DNA of 64,000 nucleotides from an uncultured Clostridia bacterium (GCA_946537885.1 CAMNGC010000003.1:107040-171039); one strand, 5' to 3'; positions 47,133-55,894 are shown, numbered from the stretch's first letter. A program made the numbers and translations. Notes: a model not told the origin generated them from the sequence alone.

Positions 47133-48074
47133 ATGGCCCTTATAACCATTTCAAGACAAAGCGGAAGTCTTGGCGACGAGTTGGCAGATTACCTGTCGGA
47201 AAAGCTCGGTTGCAGGGTAATCTCGCGCGATTATGCTCTTAATAATTATTTCGGCGATCTGTCTGACGGCTCTCTGGAGAGACTTAACGAGAGCGCCAAG
47301 TTTTTCCTCAATAATATGCCGGATTCCGACAAGACCTACCGCGATCAGCTGATAACCAAAATCAGAGCGGAAGCAGAGGCGGCAGGTGATAATGATCTTA
47401 TCATCTTGGGGCTCGGAGGCTGCGTATTATTCGGCCCAAACCCGAACTCCGTAAACATCAGGATCTATGCCGGCGAGGAGACGCGCAAGGTCAGGATCGC
47501 CCGCCGTTTTAATATCAGCACTGAGGAAGCATCTTCTATCATTGCCATCGGCGACCGTAAGCACAAAAGGTTTGTAAGTACGCTTTTCGAAAAGGATCTT
47601 AATTCTCCTGATCTCTATGACTTATCCTTAAACACGGATAAGATGTCTGTTGAAGAATGTGCCGCAGCAGTGCTGGCGATGGTTGATAAACACAAGCTCA
47701 GGCTCAAGATCACGGAGGAGACCTCAGGCAGCAATGTGATCGATCATCAGTCGGAATTACCTGTCTTCAAGAATCCAACCGAAGAGGAGTTCGCGCATAT
47801 ACTTGATATGTATGGCATCGAGTGGCTTTATGAACCCAAGACCTTTCCTATCGAGTGGGATGCGGAGGGCAATATAAAGATGGCTTTCTCCCCTGATTTC
47901 TATCTGCCCAAGTTCGATCTTTATCTCGAGCTTACGACAATGGATCAGAAATATGTAACAAAGAAGAACAAGAAAATGCGTATGGTTAGGGAGCTTTATC
48001 CCGGTACCAATATCAGGATCGTATATAAGAAGGATTTCCAGGAGCTGGTCGACAGGCTCAGCAGGTTCGGCTGA
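47133..48074 (+). CDS. Cytidylate-kinase-like protein fused to a PD-(D/E)XK-like C-terminal domain
   Basis: 313 aa from ATG 47133, which has GGAGG 5 nt upstream; the track start 45 nt earlier has none. N-terminal cytidylate-kinase-like domain (about 1-200): LITISRQSGSLGDELADYLSEKLG is a degenerate P-loop, then CRVISRDYA and LIILGLGGCVLF. The C-terminal ~80 residues (EEFAHILDMYGIEWLYEPKT, FSPDFYLPKFDLYLEL, KKNKKMRMVRELYPG) have the P-D-x9-10-E-x-T, K-N-K-K layout of restriction-endonuclease-like folds. Lies 25 nt upstream of hpt on the same strand. Confidence 0.82.
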   Translation: MALITISRQSGSLGDELADYLSEKLGCRVISRDYALNNYFGDLSDGSLERLNESAKFFLNNMPDSDKTYRDQLITKIRAEAEAAGDNDLIILGLGGCVLFGPNPNSVNIRIYAGEETRKVRIARRFNISTEEASSIIAIGDRKHKRFVSTLFEKDLNSPDLYDLSLNTDKMSVEECAAAVLAMVDKHKLRLKITEETSGSNVIDHQSELPVFKNPTEEEFAHILDMYGIEWLYEPKTFPIEWDAEGNIKMAFSPDFYLPKFDLYLELTTMDQKYVTKKNKKMRMVRELYPGTNIRIVYKKDFQELVDRLSRFG

Positions 48075-48098
48075 AGCGGCTAAAATCAGGAGGAATAT

Positions 48099-48647
48099 AT
48101 GTCTAAGGTACTTAATGACAGTATCGAGATCAAACGTATTGTCTATGATGCAGACACTATCGCAGCAAGAGTAAAAGAGCTCGGTGCAAGGATCACGGAG
48201 GACTACAAGGGTGAAGAGCTTATCGTAGTCGGCGTCATCAAGGGCTCTCTGTATTTTTTCTCCGATCTCACAAGGGCGATCGATCTTCCGATCCAGGTGG
48301 ACATGATGGGCTTCGGCAACATCCCGGATACAACATCCAAGACAGGCGTTGTTCGCATCACCAAAGATATCGATATCGATATTACCGATAAGCATGTACT
48401 GATCGTAGAAGATGTAATCCGCACCGGGCTAACCACTGCCTATCTCATCTCAAATCTCGAGTCCAAGAAGCCTCGTGACATTACACTTGCCACTATGCTC
48501 TTAAATCCTGATCGTCTGCTTATGACGATCCCGGTCAAATACTACGGCTTCGAGATCAATGACAGTTGGCTTTTGGGGTATGGTCTGGACATCAGGGAGA
48601 AAGGCCGTAACCTCCCCTATATCGCCGAGCTTATGAAGAAGCAGTAA
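48099..48647 (+). CDS. hpt: Hypoxanthine phosphoribosyltransferase-like protein
   Basis: 182 aa, normal length. Hpt makes IMP or GMP from purine bases and PRPP. Family marks: VGVIKGSLYFFSDLTRAIDLP, the PRPP loop VLIVEDVIRTGLTT, YYGFEINDSWLLGYGLD and RNLPYI at the end. The PRPP loop normally reads E-D-I/V-I/V-D-T/S-G; here the second Asp is Arg (codon CGC), replacing the residue thought to act as general base. AGGAGG precedes the start. Coupled to the kinase-like fusion. Confidence 0.85.
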   Translation: MSKVLNDSIEIKRIVYDADTIAARVKELGARITEDYKGEELIVVGVIKGSLYFFSDLTRAIDLPIQVDMMGFGNIPDTTSKTGVVRITKDIDIDITDKHVLIVEDVIRTGLTTAYLISNLESKKPRDITLATMLLNPDRLLMTIPVKYYGFEINDSWLLGYGLDIREKGRNLPYIAELMKKQ

Positions 48648-48723
48648 TTTCCCGATGTCGAAAAGGATCTCGCAGCCTTAAGGCCGCAAGCTCCGGTGAG
48701 CTGTCTTCTCCCGAGATTCAAAG

Positions 48724-48765
48724 CATACAAAAAGAGCTACCCGGTCAGGATAGCTCTTTGTATTT
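48724..48765. terminator. Bidirectional terminator between hpt and the ncRNA candidate
   Basis: AAAGAGCTA, 11-nt loop, TAGCTCTTT. On the minus strand it is followed by TTTTTGTATG, on the plus strand by TTTGTATTT. It can end hpt and the minus-strand RNA below. Confidence 0.88.
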
Positions 48766-49392
48766 GAAAGCTCCAGCGAACCCAATCTCCGTCTGCCCTC
48801 TCGAGCAGCACATCCTCGAACTGTACGTCGCCCTTTGCCAACTCCACGAGCCTTTCTTGATATCGCAACGAACCATTGACTGCTGCGACTCAAATCTCAC
48901 ACCGTGCAACTCATGTCTCCCATTCACCGCTTTTAATCTCTTGCTTTACGTTCACCGTAGGTCTAAGAGCTTCAGTCAAATCTTCAATCCAGCATACACT
49001 ACATCAAATCGTCTGCTCTTGTTGTAACCTCTGGCGTGAACCACACCGGCTACTCGGTTTGCACGAACCGATGTAACATCCGTCGAGCCTCGGCACCTAT
49101 CTCTCGGCTGTGACATCTCACAGGCACGCGAATCGGAAATCCGAATCAACTATTCTGTTACAACCTGCGACTTGTAAGTGGAAACCCACTCCGTCAATCG
49201 CTGTGCTCGTATCTCCTTCCTCTTCTAAGCCTCTGCTTCGTCTCCCCTCTGGCTCAAGCATCTCTGCCGGCTTCGGTTCGTCTCTTCGGCTTCGCCTCCG
49301 ATCCGGGGATCTTCAGTTCTACCCTGCGCTCCGCTCATCTGATTCAGGCGGCCTCCGTGTCCGAAGAATCTGTCTTCGTATTCCCTGGAGCT
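48725..49392 (-). ncRNA. Candidate large structured noncoding RNA, about 625 nt plus terminator
   Basis: There is no credible ORF here on either strand. Read on the minus strand: a promoter (TTGTTA, 17 bp, TATTAT) places the start at about 49392. The first bases AGCTCCAG (49392-49385) pair perfectly with CTGGAGCT (48776-48769), closing the molecule, and the intrinsic terminator follows immediately. Inside are clear hairpins: CGAAGA/TCTTCG, GATCC/GGATC, AGTGG/CCACT, CTGTGA/TCACAG, CGGTT/AACCG, GGTGTG/CACGCC and TACG/CGTA. Two adjacent long-range helices also fit: GTTGTAAC (49164-49157) with GTTACAAC (49028-49021), and AAGAGC (49020-49015) with GCTCTT (48970-48965). RNase P, tmRNA, SRP and group II intron signatures are absent. 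Size and layout resemble OLE or ROOL RNAs, but identity is untested. Confidence 0.75.
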
Positions 49393-49398
49393 ACTTTA

Positions 49399-49427
49399 AT
49401 AATACAATGGACCCGTAATTGTAACAA
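49399..49427 (-). promoter_or_regulatory. Promoter of the ncRNA candidate
   Basis: Minus strand TTGTTA, 17-bp spacer, TATTAT; the predicted start falls on the first base of the closing helix. Confidence 0.7.
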
Positions 49428-49459
49428 TCTCGTTTAAATACCAAAAAACTTTCGAGGAA

Positions 49460-49528
49460 TTGTGCATTCTGTTGTATTAGCACAAAAACGCCCGCGTGTT
49501 ATAATTAATATGTTGTGCAACAGCACAA
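49460..49528 (+). promoter_or_regulatory. mscS promoter region with TTGTGC/GCACAA repeats
   Basis: TTAGCA, 17 bp, extended TGTTATAAT (-10 at 49500-49505). TTGTGC occurs at 49460 and 49513, its complement GCACAA at 49480 and 49523, forming two inverted pairs around the promoter. A second extended -10 is at 49557-49562. Confidence 0.55.
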
Positions 49529-49595
49529 TCTATTCCAATCACAGCTTGTTTCCTGTTATAATCCCTATAGCTTTTGCTTTACGGAGGATAGATTC

Positions 49596-50699
49596 ATGTA
49601 CGACAAATTGGATTCCTGGATTGCTGACATCGCCGGTACAGGCGTACTTGGAAGTCTTTTGACAATTCTGATCAATTTTGCCATCATCACGGTTATTACT
49701 CTTATTTCATATACCGTGATACTGATCATATTAAGTGCCATCCACAAAAGATCACATATTGAAGCCATAAGAAACATAGCCGGATATGCCATCACTCGTA
49801 AGCTGGCAAACAAATGCGGGGCAATGCTTTTCTTCTTCTTCGTAATAGCATTCACTTTCAGGATGCCGAAGATCGAGCTGCTCCTGGTCAAGGTCAGCGT
49901 TCTGTCAATGATCCTGATCCTTATGTCCATCATAAATACAATCGTTGATATCATTATCGATTTCTATAGCAGCAAGGAGATCTCAAAATCACGTCCGATC
50001 AAGGGTCCCCTGCAGGTTGTAAAGATAATCATCTTCCTGGTCCTGAGCATGATCTTTATTGCTGTTCTGATCAATCAGAACCCTGTAGTGCTCGTATCCG
50101 GAATCGGTGCCTTCACAGCCATACTAACAATCGTATTCAAAGACGCTCTTTTGGGCTTTGTAGCCGGTGTCCAGATCACTTCCGAGGGGCTGCTTCAGAT
50201 CGGCGACTGGATCAAGATCCCTTCTATGGATGTAGAAGGATCCGTGGCGGATATCTCGCTCATCTCGGTCAAGGTCACGGCCTTCAATAATACTACTTAT
50301 AATGTTCCCGCCTATGCTTTCGTGTCCAATGCTTTTGTAAACTATCACGAGACCATCGATGAGGGTAAAAGGCAGATAAGCCGTGTCATCTATGTTGACG
50401 GAAAGAGCATCAAAACGGAAGAAGACGGGACAACAACCAATCTCACGCTATATAGACAAGCTCTGGCAAAGAAGATCATGGCCTCCGAACATGCCAAGAC
50501 GGAATTCCCGCTTCAGGTCAGAACAGCCGACAGCAAGAACGGCTTCGGCATCCCTGTAGAGATATTCTTTACGACAGATGTAGTTGATTATGACGAGTAC
50601 TGTGCATATTCCTCATATGTCGGAGAGTTGGCCTATGCCGCTTTGCGCGAATTCGACCTTAAACCTTATCAGGCTGCTTCCTCGCAAGAGCCTTCCTGA
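49596..50699 (+). CDS. MscS-family mechanosensitive channel (YbdG/MscM-like)
   Basis: 367 aa from ATG 49596, with GGAGGA 7 nt upstream; the first 27 residues of the track ORF are upstream noise. About five transmembrane helices, the last being the pore helix (GIGAFTAILTIVFKDALLGFVAG), then the beta domain EGLLQIGDWIKIPSMDVEGSVADISL and ITSEG/VPAYAFVSNAFVNY. The IPSMDVEG wording and N-terminal helices resemble the YbdG group rather than small MscS. It opens under membrane tension to release osmolytes. Its 3' end overlaps the opposing gene by 41 nt. Confidence 0.93.
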   Translation: MYDKLDSWIADIAGTGVLGSLLTILINFAIITVITLISYTVILIILSAIHKRSHIEAIRNIAGYAITRKLANKCGAMLFFFFVIAFTFRMPKIELLLVKVSVLSMILILMSIINTIVDIIIDFYSSKEISKSRPIKGPLQVVKIIIFLVLSMIFIAVLINQNPVVLVSGIGAFTAILTIVFKDALLGFVAGVQITSEGLLQIGDWIKIPSMDVEGSVADISLISVKVTAFNNTTYNVPAYAFVSNAFVNYHETIDEGKRQISRVIYVDGKSIKTEEDGTTTNLTLYRQALAKKIMASEHAKTEFPLQVRTADSKNGFGIPVEIFFTTDVVDYDEYCAYSSYVGELAYAALREFDLKPYQAASSQEPS

Positions 50700-51027
50700 T
50701 GTCATCACGCATATGATACATGTGCTGCACACTGTTTTCGAGAAAATAGTAATGCAGAACATATGGTACGAGCAGGATCAGGAACATAATACTTAATATC
50801 TCAGACACAAGATTTAGCGTAACTGCGGCCACATAGATCGAAGCGATCTCCATGAGGGCGAAAAGTACAGTCACGATAAGGTGAATCAGACGCTCATGCT
50901 GAAAGTAGGATATCTTTGTCTCGAATTCACGGAGAAGGGTCGAGACAGTGTCGGCATCAGCAGCCTCCATCCGGGAGTTCATGAAGTCTGTCACCTCGTT
51001 TATGTAACTGTTCATATATTCTTTCAT
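50659..51027 (-). CDS. Small two-helix membrane protein, unknown
   Basis: 122 aa. A helical N-terminus (SYINEVTDFMNSRMEAADADTVSTLLREFETKI) is followed by two hydrophobic helices (LIHLIVTVLFALMEIASIYVA and ILSIMFLILLVPYVLHYYFLE) and a basic tail. Overlaps the mscS 3' end antisense; 13 nt downstream of the radical SAM gene, so probably co-transcribed with it. I do not recognise a family. Confidence 0.7.
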   Translation of the reverse strand: MKEYMNSYINEVTDFMNSRMEAADADTVSTLLREFETKISYFQHERLIHLIVTVLFALMEIASIYVAAVTLNLVSEILSIMFLILLVPYVLHYYFLENSVQHMYHMRDDIRKALARKQPDKV

Positions 51028-51040
51028 CCGATCAGCCCTC

Positions 51041-51916
51041 TCATCCGAATCTGCGGTTGATATAATTGACTACTGCGCGTTTATCGGCTGTCCACATGGG
51101 TGCCAGCAACAGGCTCTTGGGACCGTCACCGGTTATCCTGTGAACCACCATATCCCGAGGTATTATCTCGAGTGCCCTCTCAATAGTATCAAAATACTCC
51201 TCCATGGTCGGAAGAGCAAGCTCCCCTCTTTGCCATTCATCCGCCACACGAGTTCCCTTGAGTATATAAAGACATGTGATCTTAATCCCGTCACAGCCGC
51301 TTTCCACAACATGCCTGACTGATCCGAGCATATCTTCTCTTGTCTCTCCCTTAAGATAGAAAATGACATGAGCGGTAGTATTGAGGCCTCTTTCTTTCAG
51401 TTTATTTACCGCTTCATCGAAAACTCCCGTCCGATAGCCTCTTCCGAACCACTCGGCTGTCTTGTCGTTTGATGTCTGAAGTCCCAACTCCACAAATACC
51501 GGGAGGATCCTATTCACGTCACTTAAGACATCCAGGATCTCATCGGGCAGGCAGTCAGGTCTTGTGCCGACTGCTATCGCTTCAACCTTCTCATGGGCAG
51601 ATGCCTCGAGCAGAGCCCTTCTCAGGTAGTCGGGCTCACAGTAGGTAGAGGTAAAGCTCTGGAAATAAGCAATAAAGCCCGTATCAGATCCTGTCTTGGC
51701 AGAGAGTTTGCCGATTGCCATATCAAGGCTCTCACTGATCGTAAGATCCGCAGGAGAAGCAAATTCTCCGGAACCTCCTGCTGAACAGAAAGCGCAGCCT
51801 TCGCTGCCGCAGCTGCCGTCACGGTTGGGACAGGTCACATCAAGGCTCAGGGCCGCCTTATACATACGATGGCCGAATCTTTGCCTGTAGTAGCTGTTGG
51901 AATCAAGATAACGCAT
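51041..51916 (-). CDS. Radical SAM protein of the TIGR01212/YhcC group
   Basis: 291 aa from ATG 51916 (MRYLDSNS); the 58 residues before it in the track are hydrophobic noise without a ribosome site, whereas AAGGGAAG precedes this ATG. The cluster-binding cysteines are in LDVTCPNRDGSCGSEGCAFCSAGG, the group's spaced motif, followed by YFQSFTSTYCEPDYLRRAL and GTRPDCLPDEIL. Function of this group is not established. Confidence 0.9.
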   Translation of the reverse strand: MRYLDSNSYYRQRFGHRMYKAALSLDVTCPNRDGSCGSEGCAFCSAGGSGEFASPADLTISESLDMAIGKLSAKTGSDTGFIAYFQSFTSTYCEPDYLRRALLEASAHEKVEAIAVGTRPDCLPDEILDVLSDVNRILPVFVELGLQTSNDKTAEWFGRGYRTGVFDEAVNKLKERGLNTTAHVIFYLKGETREDMLGSVRHVVESGCDGIKITCLYILKGTRVADEWQRGELALPTMEEYFDTIERALEIIPRDMVVHRITGDGPKSLLLAPMWTADKRAVVNYINRRFG

Positions 51917-52019
51917 GTCTTCCCTTTCTTCGCGGCAAGCTCGAAAAGCTGACCGTTTTTTCGATGATAATCCCGCAGATGAAATATCACAACTTTTTAT
52001 AAATTTTCTGTGAAAAAGG

Positions 52020-52047
52020 TTGTTAATTTCGAAAGTCAATTTATAAT
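52020..52047 (+). promoter_or_regulatory. Promoter of the two-component system
   Basis: TTGTTA, 16-bp spacer, TATAAT, about 50 nt before the response regulator, which has AAAGGAGG. Confidence 0.6.
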
Positions 52048-52097
52048 ATAGATATAATATCAAAAAAATATAAACTGCTAAAGGAGGCACCTCATCT

Positions 52098-52814
52098 ATG
52101 GCTCAGCATAAGATTTTACTTGTAGACGATGATACCGATATTCTCGAGATCAATCGCGCTTTTCTTGAGAGTGAGGGTTACGAGGTAGTTACTGCAACCT
52201 CGATTGCACAGACGATGGAGAAGGTCCAGTTGCACAATTTTGACTGTATCGTTTTGGACGTTATGCTCCCTGACGGCAGTGCTTTTGAACTTCCTCCCAA
52301 GATCGCCGTTTATTCCGGAGCACCCATTATCTTCCTTACGGCAAGGGAGCAGGCAGAAGACAAGATCACCGGTTTCCAGTCCGGCGCCGATGACTATATC
52401 ACCAAGCCCTATTCCCTGCCTGAGCTGGCATTGAGGATCAACGCTCACATCAGACGTAATATGAAGAGCGAAGGCTTCCTTATGGAATTTGCTCCTCTTA
52501 AGATCAACATCAAGACACGTGAAGTAACCCTTAAGGATACTCCCGTTCATCTGACCAACAGAGAGTTTGATATCTTGAGACTTCTGGCAGAGACACCTAA
52601 TGTTATTGTTCCCTTCGGAAGGATCTACAGTCATGTTTGGGGCGATGACAGTCCTTGCGATAACCATCTGGTAATGGTAAACATCTCTTACCTGCGTAAG
52701 AAGATGGAGAAGATCGCACCGGAGATCACTTTTGTTAAGACAGAATGGGGTATCGGATATTCCTTCGCTTACCCGCCTGTGAAGAACAGCATAAATGCAC
52801 GCGAAGACATCTGA
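52098..52814 (+). CDS. OmpR-type response regulator
   Basis: 238 aa. Receiver domain with acidic pocket DDD (10-12), phospho-acceptor D54 in CIVLDVMLPDG, LTAR and the lysine in YITKPY. C-terminal winged helix: VHLTNREFDILRLLAETPN, VWGDDSPCDNHLVMVNISYLRKKM, VKTEWGIGYSF. Partner kinase gene follows 72 nt later. Target genes unknown. Confidence 0.95.
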   Translation: MAQHKILLVDDDTDILEINRAFLESEGYEVVTATSIAQTMEKVQLHNFDCIVLDVMLPDGSAFELPPKIAVYSGAPIIFLTAREQAEDKITGFQSGADDYITKPYSLPELALRINAHIRRNMKSEGFLMEFAPLKINIKTREVTLKDTPVHLTNREFDILRLLAETPNVIVPFGRIYSHVWGDDSPCDNHLVMVNISYLRKKMEKIAPEITFVKTEWGIGYSFAYPPVKNSINAREDI

Positions 52815-52845
52815 TATTATTGTATAAAGTGGAAAAAGTTTCCCG

Positions 52846-52880
52846 GCCCCTTAGCTTTTTGTCTGAGGGGCTGTTATTTT
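52846..52880 (+). terminator. Hairpin between response regulator and kinase genes
   Basis: GCCCCTTAG, 8-nt loop, CTGAGGGGC, then TGTTATTTTAT; sits just before the kinase start and probably reduces read-through into it. Confidence 0.65.
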
Positions 52881-52886
52881 ATATAT

Positions 52887-55067
52887 ATGAGACAGAAAAT
52901 AAGTAAACCAATCGACCTACAAAAAGAATCCCTGCTACAGCAACTGCTCATCGTAATGGTGTTCGTTGTGTCGCTTCTTTTTATACGCCAGATTAATTCT
53001 TCTTACAACACCAGAAACAGCACGGATCTTCTTTTCGATAAGTCGACTGATTCCTTTATCATAACCAAAGATAACCTCGAGGATGGTGACCTCTTTATCG
53101 GAGATAACTGGATCCTTGTCCCCAATGTAAATGCCGACTCTATAAATTACGGAGCCTTCAGGTATAGCGATTACAGGACGAGGCCCTACATACGATCAGT
53201 ATCCATATCGCCGGAAGACGGCTGGAACGACACGGGAGATAATTCCTCCTGGGTCAATACCGTCGATCCCGTGGCATACAGACTCTACCCTGAGGGGGGC
53301 GAGACAAAGATCAGTGCAGCCTATCTGGCTCGATTCATCTTGCCTCTTGGGATCGATACCATCAGGCTGAATCTGTCGGATATAAACGGCAAGGCCGAGA
53401 TCTTCTGCAACGGAGTGGATATGGGAAGCGTCGGCATTGACGACCAGGAACCGGGTATCGATATTACCTGCGGCAACCGGGGAATAACATTGACTGCCGA
53501 TAACAACCGCACTATCGAACTGATAATAGCAGTCAAATCGAGTTCTGACATTTACTGCCCCGGCATGACCGTCTCACCGTCCATGAGCACCTCCAATGCG
53601 GATAACAGGATGATCTTCACTTCTCTTCTGTGGATAATAATCGAGATACTTGCAATTCTCCTGTCTTTTATCGCAGGCTTCGTGCTGATCAGAAGTTCCA
53701 GCGGAAGAAGACAATTTCTCAGCTTCCTGGCGATACAGATCATCTTCCTGCTCTTCACCATGATCGATACGGGCTTTCTCTCCGTCGATTCCATTGCGCG
53801 CGTCACGATCAGATTTTATCTGATGGTGGTATTGGGCTTCCTGTCCTATCTCTTTGTCTCATCTCTCTTCCTTAAATCCAACCTGAACAAGATCTCAAAA
53901 TTCTGGAATCTTGACTGGTCTATTCCACTGGCGGTCGGAATCATCCTGCTGGCCTATGGAGCTATCCGCAAGACCGCTTTCGAGAACAGTGCTTTGGTCT
54001 ATTATTCTCTGGTCTACACTTTGCTTATCGCGGCGGTCTGCATATTCAAGGTTTTATTCCTTTATATCAACGAGAACAATGGCGTCGTAGGTCTCTGCGC
54101 CTCTGTTACGGCTTTCTTCTGTTTTATCGGAATGCAGCCCGGTAATATGGCGATCTATAATATCCCCGTCTATTCCCAGTACTTCATAGCAGCGTTGGTC
54201 AGCCTGGAGATAATGCTCGTGGCCCAATATATACGCCGCTACAAATACCTGCAGGAGATGTCAAAACACCTCCGTTATCTCGTCAAGGAAAAGACCGAGC
54301 ATATATCCGAGATCAACCGCGATCTATACAATACAAATAAGAGACTGATGGAAAATGAAGAAGCACGTAAAAATGTCCTCTCGAATGTCTCGCATGATCT
54401 CAGGACACCAATTACGGCCATAAGAGGATATGCCGAGCTGCTTTTGTCATCCGGCACTAATATGAAGCCCGAACAGCGACAGACCTATCTTAATAACATC
54501 CTCAAGAGATCACACCAGATGGAACAGATAGTCTCGGATATCGTTGAGCTGACAAGAATGGAATCCAATGCCAATGAATTCGTTTTCATGGAATTATCCA
54601 TTGCCGAGCTGCTTGATGAGCTGGTAATGATGTACGAAGCAGATCTTCGTGATACGACAAAAAAAGTGGAGCTTGAACTTCCCGATGATGATGCCCTTAT
54701 CGTAAAAGCAGATCCTCGCAAGTTTACTCGCGTCATCGAAAATCTGGTTTCCAACGCCATCAACTACACCTACGATGAAGCCCTGATCAAGATCAAGGCC
54801 TGGAGAAGCAATGCTGAACAGCCTATATCCGAACAGAGGATCCACATAACAATAAGCGACAACGGTATCGGTATCCCCGAAGACGCGTTGCCGCATATCT
54901 TTGACAGATTCTACAGAGCAGGTAACTCCGGCCAGAATATAAAAGGCACGGGACTCGGTCTGTCGATCGTTAAGACGGTCATCGACCATCATGATGCCGA
55001 CATCACCGTAGAGAGTACACTCGGCGTAGGAACGACCTTCCATATCGTCATGAAGGCAACCTACTGA
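52887..55067 (+). CDS. Membrane sensor histidine kinase with 7TM-like input domain
   Basis: 726 aa. One N-terminal helix (LLIVMVFVVSLLFI), an extracytoplasmic region of about 200 residues with beta strands (about 40-235), then roughly seven transmembrane helices (about 245-465), resembling 7TMR-DISM receptors. Cytoplasmic part: a coiled coil, HisKA with the phospho-His in SNVSHDLRTPITAIRGYAE, and HATPase_c with N-box NLVSNAINYT, DNGIGIPED, FDRFYR and GTGLGLSIV. Pairs with the OmpR-type regulator. The signal is unknown. Confidence 0.92.
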   Translation: MRQKISKPIDLQKESLLQQLLIVMVFVVSLLFIRQINSSYNTRNSTDLLFDKSTDSFIITKDNLEDGDLFIGDNWILVPNVNADSINYGAFRYSDYRTRPYIRSVSISPEDGWNDTGDNSSWVNTVDPVAYRLYPEGGETKISAAYLARFILPLGIDTIRLNLSDINGKAEIFCNGVDMGSVGIDDQEPGIDITCGNRGITLTADNNRTIELIIAVKSSSDIYCPGMTVSPSMSTSNADNRMIFTSLLWIIIEILAILLSFIAGFVLIRSSSGRRQFLSFLAIQIIFLLFTMIDTGFLSVDSIARVTIRFYLMVVLGFLSYLFVSSLFLKSNLNKISKFWNLDWSIPLAVGIILLAYGAIRKTAFENSALVYYSLVYTLLIAAVCIFKVLFLYINENNGVVGLCASVTAFFCFIGMQPGNMAIYNIPVYSQYFIAALVSLEIMLVAQYIRRYKYLQEMSKHLRYLVKEKTEHISEINRDLYNTNKRLMENEEARKNVLSNVSHDLRTPITAIRGYAELLLSSGTNMKPEQRQTYLNNILKRSHQMEQIVSDIVELTRMESNANEFVFMELSIAELLDELVMMYEADLRDTTKKVELELPDDDALIVKADPRKFTRVIENLVSNAINYTYDEALIKIKAWRSNAEQPISEQRIHITISDNGIGIPEDALPHIFDRFYRAGNSGQNIKGTGLGLSIVKTVIDHHDADITVESTLGVGTTFHIVMKATY

Positions 55068-55111
55068 TATCTCCTTATGGCAATCGACTCTTAATTCTCA
55101 GACTTCAGGCT

Positions 55112-55372
55112 TCAAGCTTCAGCAGCGCCGGCAGCCTTGCCTGCCTCACCGGGATCTGCCTGATCCTCAGCAGGCTTTGTCTCGAAATAACCGTTGATAT
55201 CAGCGACGAGAGTTTCTACATCAATACCATGAACATAGCAAGCCTCTTCGATGGTCTCGCCGGTAGCCAGCACACAGCCGAGGCAGTGAAGTCCTGCCGA
55301 CATCAGCAAAGGAGCAATCCCGGGATCGGCAATAACAACATCTCCGATTATAGTATCCTTGGTAACAACCAT
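55112..55372 (-). CDS. DUF1858 hybrid-cluster-associated redox protein
   Basis: 86 aa. The DUF1858 fold is visible: VTKDTIIGDVVIADPGIAPLLMSAGLHCLGC with the C-x2-C motif, TGETIEEACYVHGID. Such small proteins often accompany hybrid-cluster proteins and are presumed to be redox-active. The C-terminal tail is low-complexity. No hcp gene is adjacent. Convergent with the kinase gene. Confidence 0.9.
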   Translation of the reverse strand: MVVTKDTIIGDVVIADPGIAPLLMSAGLHCLGCVLATGETIEEACYVHGIDVETLVADINGYFETKPAEDQADPGEAGKAAGAAEA

Positions 55373-55527
55373 ATTAAAACCTCCGTAAACTGTTTATTCA
55401 GGATTAGAAATAGCTAATCAAAGCTAATTATGCACTTTCCTCAGACAAATTTCCAATATTATGTGGCACTTTATATCAAAAAACCCCAAAAGCCTTGAAA
55501 TAAAAGGTTGTAAATCAACAAAAAGAC

Positions 55528-55556
55528 TTGACATTAAGACTCAATCAATTCATAAT
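55528..55556 (+). promoter_or_regulatory. Promoter of the HU gene
   Basis: TTGACA, 17-bp spacer, CATAAT, about 40 nt before the ATG; AGGAGG follows. Confidence 0.85.
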
Positions 55557-55596
55557 TTATCTGTAAATCGCCCATATGGGTTAAGGAGGCAATAAC

Positions 55597-55872
55597 ATGA
55601 ACAAAACAGATCTTATTAATGCAATTGCAGACAATGCTGAAATCACAAAGAAGCAGGCTGAGGCTGCTCTGAAGGCAACTCTCGATTCCATCGGTAGCGC
55701 TCTTGCAAACGACGAGAAGGTGGTTCTTGTTGGTTTCGGTACATTCTCAGTTAAGGAGCGCGCTGCTCATCAGGGCCGCAACCCCAGCACAGGCAAGACA
55801 ATCACAATTCCTGCATCCAAGGCACCTGCTTTCAAGGCTGGTAAGGAGCTCAAGGAAAAGGTTAACGGCTAA
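55597..55872 (+). CDS. hup: HU-family nucleoid protein
   Basis: 91 aa, full-length HU: MNKTDLINAIADNAEITKKQAE at the N-terminus and the DNA-binding arm GFGTFSVKERAAHQGRNPSTGK. It bends and compacts DNA as a dimer. Codon use is strongly biased (AAG, GCT), as expected for high expression. Confidence 0.97.
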   Translation: MNKTDLINAIADNAEITKKQAEAALKATLDSIGSALANDEKVVLVGFGTFSVKERAAHQGRNPSTGKTITIPASKAPAFKAGKELKEKVNG

Positions 55873-55894
55873 TTCCTATAAATCTGTTTTTTAT

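Noticed and set aside
48725-49392. RNase P RNA, tmRNA, SRP RNA or group II intron
   Set aside because: The conserved words of these RNAs (for example GAGGAAAGTCC, the tmRNA tRNA-like ends, intron domain V) are not seen on either strand.
48758-49418. Short plus-strand ORFs (89, 66 and 102 aa) between hpt and mscS
   Set aside because: Ser/Leu/Arg-rich with no family, no ribosome sites, and antisense to a region with promoter, terminator and closing helix.
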